Shown: positions 57,001 to 64,000 of the stretch, one piece after another
How the letters are laid out: the number at the start of each line of letters is the position of its first letter
Numbering within the stretch: position 1 is the stretch's first letter
Assembly (NCBI GenBank): GCA_963971225.1
Contig: OZ020267.1
Span: 34,963,989-35,027,988, forward strand
Reading direction: 5' to 3'
Length of the DNA: 64,000 bases
Origin: Melieria omissa
Taxonomy: Eukaryota > Arthropoda > Insecta > Diptera > Ulidiidae
The notes under the pieces: model-generated
Databases searched by the model: none
What the model saw: the letters and a program-made list of their open reading frames with translations, nothing else
Told to the model about the DNA's origin: nothing
Made by a program: the position numbers and the translations under genes

Positions 57001-59305
57001 TATTCAACTTTCAGCTTGCTGAGTGTTTTTACAAATCTCATCGCAAACCATTAAATATTTTAAATATTAAACTTTTGAAAAAGTGTACAGATTCTCCATT
57101 GAAAAGACCAGGTCCAGGACCTCGACAGTGCTTGGTGTAACTGATTGAGGAAAGAACGCTGAAGCTGCGGTGCCTTAAAAAAGCTATTAAGGTTTGCTGA
57201 GGCTAAATTTAAATCAAATAAGATCCATTTTAGTAAAGTTTGCTGTGTGTTGTGACCACATTTTCTAGAATTGTGTTTTGTTCTGACAAGAAACGCCAAG
57301 TTGTTAATCTTTGCATCCGCAACTACAAGTAAAGAATTTCAACAGTTCTAAATCGCTTTTATGTATATTTCTTTTCTTGGAATTTCCAAGTTTTTGTCCC
57401 ACCACTGCGGGTCACCGCAGCACGCTTTCGTACTTTCGACCAGCGCGCACGTTCGCGTCTCAGCGCCAGCGCCAGCACCCCCAGCAGCGATTTGGCTTAT
57501 TAGCTGTGGTTGGCTGCCAACACTCCTGGCGCGCCGCCGCTGCCGCTGTCAACGTTCGTGCTAATGGTGACCGGTGGCGTTCGGCGCCGACACAATTAGC
57601 AGTGTTGACCGCACAAAGGCATCGCACGCTCACGGACATCACATACGCCAGCTGTGTGCTGATTGTGTCGTGAGGGCAGTTAGTGTTGTGCTTAGGCGAC
57701 TCCTCGCTCCCACCCGTTGTTTGGCGAACACTTGCTAATGTCCTGGCTGTGCTGTCTGCGTGGGTGCCTTGTCGTCGTCGTTGACACAAAGCAAGCAAAC
57801 TTTGTGTCGCACTTTTTCTTTGCTATTCTTAGGTTTTGGACGCGTGTGCCTTTGTTGTTGCCGCTACAATATTTAATTACAGGAAGAAGGGGACGAGTTG
57901 GCAAATTTATGGCAGTTTAGAGATTTCATTAATTGGAAAAGTGTTTCCTAACCACCGCCCGCCCAGCCAACCAACAACTCGACACCAACTAAGGACACAA
58001 CATTACGAATCGGCCACATTCAGCTCCCCCACACCCTCGGGACCACACACACACACGCACGCAGCATTTTGCATATATTTATGCACATCTCAAGCTTCCG
58101 TAAGCATTGTCAAAGTTTGCGTCGACAACTTTTGCTTTTACTTGTTCGGTTGTTCTTTTTTGGGCGCGCAACATGTGTTGCCAGCGTCTCGCTACCGCTG
58201 CTGCTGCCGCTGCCTAATGTGTGCCAAACTTTGTGCGGTCCACTGGTCGACGTTTGCTGCGGCCTTGCCCTGCTGGACGTCAGTTCGGAAAGTATTTATG
58301 CAGTCGGTGCGTCGATAAAGTTTGATTATTCTGGGATTAGGTGCGGTCCCGGCCGCACTGCCGCTGTCGCCTGTATCGAGCGCATTCGCACGCAGCCGTT
58401 GCACAGTTGCTGTCGGTCGGTCGTTCGGTCGGTCGTTGAGCTGTTGTTATCCGTTTTGCATAAATTTGCACAGACATAAGCACACTCGGGCACCAGAGAT
58501 AAAACACGCCGAAACTTTTTCTTGGTCGCTTGGCGGTGTTGTAGGGCGCGTTGCCGCAATGACAGCGACGGCGACGGCGGCAGGGGGCGACGCACCGTCT
58601 GGGTATTAACACAATTTGTGTTGACATTCGCACAATTAAGTCGCCTGCAATAAAAGTAAATCTTGGCTCCGGCTTGGCGTACGATTTAGTTTCGGCTGAC
58701 TGGCTGCCAACTGGCCGCCAGTGTGTTTGAGCAAAAGTTTATCCTCGGCTTAGAGTGGCGGGAACATTTGTTGCTTGGCCAGGCGGCGGCGGTGGCGCAC
58801 TAAACAAAACAGCAAACAACAGCCGGTGCGGGTGGGGGTGGGGGTGGGTGACGGCGTGTGCAGCTTCGACAGGCGCTGACAGAAAAGTGAACAGCTGAGA
58901 AAAATGTGTTTGTCGGATTTTCGGTTTGAGGATCATTAAATTAAGTGTTGAGGATGGCGATGAACTGAAGAAAACAATCAAGCCAAATCAAATAAAATAT
59001 TGCATGTGTAATATGGCCGAGGCAGTGGCATGTGGCAAGTGGCAAGTGACCAGTGAAATATAAGTGCTTCAAAGGGATTATTGGAAGAGCGAAGGCGAAA
59101 AAGGTAGAAGAGCCAAGTGGAGAGGTTATGTTGTATTAAGAGATAAAGTGGTTGACTAGACATGTGTGGCCAATGCTTCTAGTTAAAGGATTAAAAGGAC
59201 TTTGGCACAAGGAGAAGTAACTTGTGTGAACTTTGAGGGATGCGATGACCATTGCTTAAAAAAGAGGTCGACAAGTGGACCCAAAATTATGTTTAGTAAT
59301 CTTTC
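57001..59305. other. Unassigned DNA, GC-rich in the middle
   Basis: 57400-58620 is locally GC-rich with overlapping frames on both strands, CA tracts (58047-58060) and a CGGT run (58411-58437). No domain is recognised. It may be regulatory or intronic. Confidence 0.35.
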
Positions 59306-59307
59306 TA

Positions 59308-60220
59308 TCAGGTGTACAACTTTGCTTCCGCCTTTTTTTTTCCCAAAATTAAAAGCTTTATTGCGAAAAAGTGCTTACAGATGTATTATTCAAAGTATTG
59401 TCCGTCGCTAGCGACAACTTTCTCCCATCTTTCCGGCAATTTTCGGATCCCGGCTCGAAAAAAGGAGTCCTCTTTTGACGCTATCCATGAAGCAATCCAT
59501 TTTTCCAATTCTTCGAAGGATTGAAAATGTTGATCTGCCAGGCCGTGTGCCATCGAACGGAATAGGTGGAAGTCAGAAGGGGCGACATCTGGGGAATACG
59601 GCGGGTGGGGCAAGACTTCCCATTTCAGCGTTTCCAGGTACTTTTTGACCACTTTTGCGACGTGAGGCCGAGCATTGTCGTGTTGGAGGATGACTTTGTC
59701 ATGTCGCTCTTGATATTGTGGCCGCTTGATACGTTTTGAAATGGCTTGCTGACTCACTCCCAACGATTCGGCAAGCTCTTCTTGGGTTTGGCACGAATCT
59801 TCATCAAGCAATGCTTCTAGTTGTTCATCTTTGAAGGTTTTTTCTCTTCCACCACCATGTTTGTCTTCGACATCGAAATCACCATTTTTAAAACGTTGAA
59901 ACCACTCCCGACACGTTCTTTCACTCAGAGCAGCATCACCGTAAGTTTCTGAGAGCATTCGATGCGCTTCAGCTGCATTTTTTTTCGAATTGTAACAGAA
60001 AAGTAAAACTTCCCGCAAATGGCGAGAATTGGGCACATAAACGGACATTTTCGAGCGTGAATAATACGAAAACAAGAACAACTGTCACTGAAACGGCGAT
60101 GACAATTCGTTAGGCACTGTCCACACTCACTTTAAAGGCATTACCATCTATGTATTTCAACCAGCCTCAGCCGGTACAGCCACCTATCGGAAAACGGCGG
60201 AAGCAAAGTTGTACACCTGA
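59308..60220 (-). mobile_element. Internally deleted mariner (913 bp)
   Basis: Inverted ends begin TCAGGTGTACAACTTTGCTT and match over 25 bases, flanked by TA at 59306-59307 and 60221-60222. The ends differ from the mariner at 13408, so it is a separate lineage. Confidence 0.95.
59386..60048 (-). pseudogene. Mariner transposase with in-frame deletion of the first catalytic Asp
   Basis: The 220-codon open frame starts MSVYVPNSRHLREVLLFCYN. The DNA-binding half is intact (DSCQTQEELAESLGVSQQAI). It then jumps from SKRIK directly to QYQERHDKVILQHDNARPH, so about 115 residues including the TGDE motif are gone. The second and third Asp (HDNARPH, PDVAPSDF) and the C-terminus (LPERWEKVVASDGQYFE) remain. 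It is catalytically dead, but the DNA-binding domain could still be expressed. Confidence 0.93.
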
Positions 60221-60222
60221 TA

Positions 60223-60316
60223 ATAAACTAAATTTTCAGTTTAAAGGTATGTAATCTTATTAGAGAAACCTGTGTTTCATTCAAAAAGTCACGGACTTAT
60301 TGACCCGCCCTCGTAC
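60223..60316 (-). mobile_element. Terminal fragment of a third mariner type
   Basis: The minus strand starts TACGAGGGCGGGTCAATAAG, a typical mariner end, followed by about 70 bases of leader. No partner end is visible. Confidence 0.6.
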
Positions 60317-61279
60317 TTTATGTGAAATAAAAATGAATGTCTGTCCGTTTGTTTGTTTGTTTGTTGGTCACACGACACTAAAACTGAAAAACTAGAGGGA
60401 CAATTGAGCTGAATCTTTGATGGAACGATCATCTTGACTAAATCTTGGTAAACCATATAATGCAAATACGACCCGAAAGATGGGCGTGGCACCTCCCATA
60501 CAACCTAAATTTTTAATATGAAATATCTTCGGAATTAAAAATAGGACAGCATTGAAATTTGGTACAGGGCCACCATAAGGTATATCGTTTCACTGGTAAA
60601 TTAGACAAGGGGCGTGGCACTTTTCAAGCAACCCCAATGTTTTGAATAACTTTGCAACTACAGGTCACACATTAATGACATTTAGCACAAACTGACAATT
60701 TAAACGTGTCCTTCGATAGGGGGAGTGGGGTGGGTATTGGTCGAGGGGGCATGGCATCGCCCATATAACCCAAATTTTGAATATGGAATAGCTTCGGAGT
60801 TATAGCTCCGAGAGCATTGACATTTTGTATACCGTTGTAGCATAGTTGTACTACCGTTATGTCATTCAATTGGTAAAATTTTATGGGCGTTGGACAAGGG
60901 GCATGGTACATTTTTATGACTCAAATTCGTACATTAATGAAATCAATGCGAAGTCGATGAATCTGTGTCACACCCTTCAACTGAAAGAATGTGTTGGGCC
61001 AGTGACGCACACAGGGGGGTTTAGGGATTCAAACCCCTTCCAAAACAAAAAATTTGCTGGTACAAAATGTGGTTTTGAACGGTATTCGAAATAGAAATTG
61101 TATGCAAAACCCCTCAAAATGAAGTTCTGTGTGCACCACTGTGTGGGACATTACATAAAAAGAGGCGTGGCAACAGTCATGCACTTAGCTGTTTGCCCTG
61201 ATTGATTGACTGTTTGATTCATCACTGTCGAACCCAAACTGCTGAAGCTACAAACATGAAATTTAAACTGTAGGCACAT
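60317..61279 (-). repeat. Interspersed repeat with GTGGCAC motifs, copy 2
   Basis: Reverse orientation of the repeat at 12640-13400 (GTTGGTCACACGACACTAAA, GGGCGTGGCACTTTTCAAGC, CTTCGGAATTA). A CAGTGGCG-type MITE interrupts it at 61000-61141. Confidence 0.75.
61000..61141 (+). mobile_element. CAGTGGCG-type MITE nested in repeat
   Basis: CAGTGACGCACACAGGGG at the left, TGTGTGCACCACTG at the right. Flanking 8-mers TGTTGGGC and TGTGGGAC match at 6 of 8. Confidence 0.8.
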
Positions 61280-61283
61280 TTAA

Positions 61284-61800
61284 CCCTTTAGACCCCAAAT
61301 TTTACCCTGTGTCTCAATATTACTGTTTAGTATTTAAATCATGAAAAACTTGCACATGACATTTGGAGTTGCCACGCCTTTTCATTAGAGTTCTAAAGCT
61401 AGTTTACTTTTGAACAATTTTAGTTTGCAACGGGTTAAATAAATTTTGTATCAATATTTTTTAATTACAAAAACATTATCTAATATTTATGGAAAAATAC
61501 AAAATTATGAATTTTTTGTTTTATTTAACCATTTAAAGAAACAGGGGTTTGATCAAACGCGTCCAATTCGTAGACTTCAATTAGAACACAAACTTTCCCT
61601 GATTTGCAGCGCAAATCATTAGAAATTATTTTGGGGAAAGCAGTAAAATTTTTGTAATTTGCTTTGAATTCACTTCTAAAAATATTATTTTGTTGGTGCC
61701 TATTTACATTAAACCCATAAATCAATCGTTGCTTTTGCTATAAGATCACAAAAGTGAAGTGAAGTGAAGTTGCTCTCAGGCATCTTTTGTGTCAAAAGAG
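61284..61800 (-). mobile_element. TTAA MITE family 2, copy D
   Basis: TTAA (61280-61283) then CCCTTTAGACCCC; the right end TGTGTCAAAAGAG abuts TTAC, a decayed TTAA. The interior matches copies A-C. Confidence 0.8.
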
Positions 61801-63879
61801 TTACGAAAAAAACTTTCGCTAAGACAGTTTTTTTTTAATTCGGGGTTTAAATAGGCAAAACATGGGTTAAACTGTTGTATGAAGAAACTTGATTTATTGG
61901 GTCAATTTTGACTTCAAATTTATGTTCAAAGTCGCAGGACTCTGCTAGTTTCTATATACAAATGAAAATCTTTGAATTAAAATCTTTGAATTGTTTTCAT
62001 GGGCCTTTTATGAAGCTTCGATTTGCCGTGCATTTCAGTGTTAACTCACATCGGCAGCAGCTGTGTTTCGTAGCCCCGAGCGTCGTTTACCATAACTGCT
62101 CTGGCATTGTTGCTTTCAATTTCCTCAGTTGTTTGGGAATATTAACCGAAAACGCTGAAGCAAAATACTTTTTTTATATTTGTAAATGCATACAGTTAAC
62201 TTTAATTAAATTAAACATGCACACTCACTCACACACTCACACACGCACGCACAAATAATGCACGTAATTAATATTTGCTTTAAAATTATTTTCACAATGG
62301 CAACAATTGCGTGTGCGGCTTATTAACAATGACATTTACACTGAATATGTGTGCGTCTGTGTGTGTGTGTATGTATGGCTGCGTTTGCATGATTTATTCA
62401 CAATCAAAATGTCATTATACACGCATACTCGAACAGCAAATATTTATGCAGAAATGTAAAAAAAAATTGCAAAAATGTTTCATAATAAAATCTGCTTAAA
62501 ATGAAACAGAACTCGTTCGCTTTCTTCCGTCGAAATACAAAAACATGATACACATGCAAATGTATTGAATTATCTCGAATTCATAGAAAAGCCACGGGCA
62601 CTGTTGGCCAGATTACATTTCATAAATTTTATTCATAAACGTGCAACGTTTGTCGGCCACCACAAATGACTCGAACTGACTCGTGCGCTTTTAACAAGCT
62701 GTGAAAATTCAACAACACACAACACCAAAGTTTTATTGTGCATTTTCAAATCAAGTCTGAGACGAATTGAAAACGAGCGACTGTCCAATTTACAATAAAT
62801 TCACAGTCGAAGTGAGAAACGCATATCGGCAACGCCATAAACAATGCTGAGCTCTGCTCTAATTGAACTTCATAAATCCTTCCGTTTCACTTTCTAGCCA
62901 ATGACAACAACATCCAGAAGTGTTCGAGTGTGTGTGTGTGTTTGTGTGCGGCTCTCGCTTATGGCTGCACTTGCTGGCGAGTGCTGGTGCGGCAAATACA
63001 AAAGTCAAATAAATCAATTACACATCGAACTTCTGCTGGCGACAGCGCAATCTTTCATGCTGCCACTGCTGCGACAGCAACACAAACAATGGCAAACGTA
63101 CGCCAACGATGGCATTTCGGATGCTTGATTAGAACAGCAACAGCAACAACAACAACAACACTGAACACAATGGCCAAAACAGCAGAAACAACAACAGACA
63201 CGCGTTGTTGTTTACCTGAAGTCGCACATTTTGCAGCCCCAACTCGAATTGGAATCCTTCATCTGAAGGCTGAATTCAAATTTAGCCCGAAACGTCAGCA
63301 TCCACACACACACGCACACAAGGACACATAGCCACTAACATACATACAGTCACATTTGTACTCAACTGACTGAAGCGGCTGCGGGAAATGCAAAATTTAA
63401 CATCAATACAAATCTACGAATTTGTTCGACCATGTAGCGTATGGTTTGTGGATAACCACACACACGCACACATCAGCACACATACATATGCACTTTTGTA
63501 CAGGTTAAAGTATGCGTGTGCACATCATACGGCAGCTCTCGAACCGCATTGTCGAAGAACCTCGGTCTCGGCCACGACCACTGCAAATGACATGTTCCCC
63601 ACTTGACCGGACTACGTCTGTCGCATCGGTGCTACACTTAAACGCCTGCATGACTCGCTGTCACCTTTCCCCATTTATCAGTCTGTCCATCTGGTCGTAT
63701 TTAGCTCCTATCGGCCGCTCTGTCAGCCACATGCATTCATTGATGCCAGGTTGTCATTCGCTCAGTGCGTAGTCCGAAATGCTGCCGAATGAAAAACGCC
63801 AGCATCGATAACAGAAACTTGTAATAAAGTCAATTTAGAAGTAGTTTTCAATTCAAATTGTACATAAATACTTATCTTC
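61801..63879. other. Intergenic DNA with CA/GT microsatellites
   Basis: CA and GT tracts at 62220-62250, 62350-62372, 62930-62950, 63305-63322 and 63460. Open frames are short and repeat-driven. No gene is recognised. Confidence 0.4.
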
Positions 63880-64000
63880 TTACACGCAATCAGAACCATT
63901 TAGCACGAAAGAGCTGCGTAGATGCCCTCTCCAGTTATTCAGACCATGAGATAATAGAGCGTCCTCAACTGTGTCCTGCCACCGGGGACCGATTCCAGAT
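63880..64000 (-). mobile_element. RTE-like retrotransposon fragment running off the window
   Basis: CTCTCCAGTTATTCAGACC, then GATAATAGAGCGTCCTCAAC and CCACCGGGGAC parallel 40975-41060 (CTTCTCCAGTTGGTCTCACC). The rest lies beyond the window. Confidence 0.6.

Noticed and set aside
57311..58633. Several 100-160-residue frames in a GC-rich patch
   Set aside because: Frames overlap on both strands, are rich in Arg/Cys/Thr from composition, and contain no recognisable domain.

Overview
The window is AT-rich nuclear DNA of a higher fly (Cyclorrhapha). An effector caspase with short fly-type introns, an insect gustatory receptor, CAG/CAA-rich leaders, mariner transposons and tRNA-headed SINEs all point that way. 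The shared core of the two SINEs, around TAAACTGTAGGTCCC, resembles one I remember from tephritid fruit flies, so a tephritid is my best guess; I could not search for it. No bacterial, viral or organellar genes are visible.

Three gene models are well supported. (1) A four-exon effector caspase on the minus strand (11927 to 6486) reads as the orthologue of Drosophila decay. Its four exons join in phase into 316 residues, and the QACRG active-site pentapeptide is split by an intron. Intron 1 has grown to about 4.4 kb and is packed with transposon debris. (2) A two-exon gustatory receptor on the minus strand (17543 to 16390) lies just upstream of the caspase. In Drosophila I remember decay (CG14902) and Gr89a (CG14901) as neighbours, so this is probably conserved microsynteny. 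(3) A long first coding exon on the plus strand (51547-52630) encodes a Q-rich type II membrane protein with a coiled-coil stalk; it may be the N-terminus of a collagen-like membrane protein, and its later exons are not visible here. A weaker candidate is a 59-residue first exon at 27233, present twice because of a duplication.

Layout: 1-1.5 kb microsatellites; 2.3-3.6 kb a large inverted-repeat element nested in a smaller one; 4.5-6 kb a MITE and a mariner scrap; 6.5-12 kb decay; 12.4-14.8 kb a hAT-like element holding another repeat and a 1289-bp mariner; 16.2-17.5 kb the receptor; 18.2-22.8 kb a SINE, a mariner-like remnant and a cluster of TTAA-flanked MITEs; 25.0-30.7 kb a head-to-tail 2.84-kb duplication; 31-44 kb non-LTR scraps, MITEs, a second SINE and CAG/CAA-rich DNA; 44-50 kb microsatellites and a 1.1-kb AATG tract; 50-52.6 kb the membrane-protein exon; 53.6-54.4 kb a 123-bp tandem array; 54.5-57 kb nested transposons; 59.3-61.8 kb a deleted mariner, an interspersed repeat and MITEs; the window ends inside another retrotransposon scrap.

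The main observation is the number of short elements that start and end exactly at TTAA with terminal inverted repeats, in at least seven sequence families. They resemble piggyBac-type MITEs. One sits exactly at the receptor's stop codon and supplies a candidate polyadenylation signal, and several are nested in older transposons.
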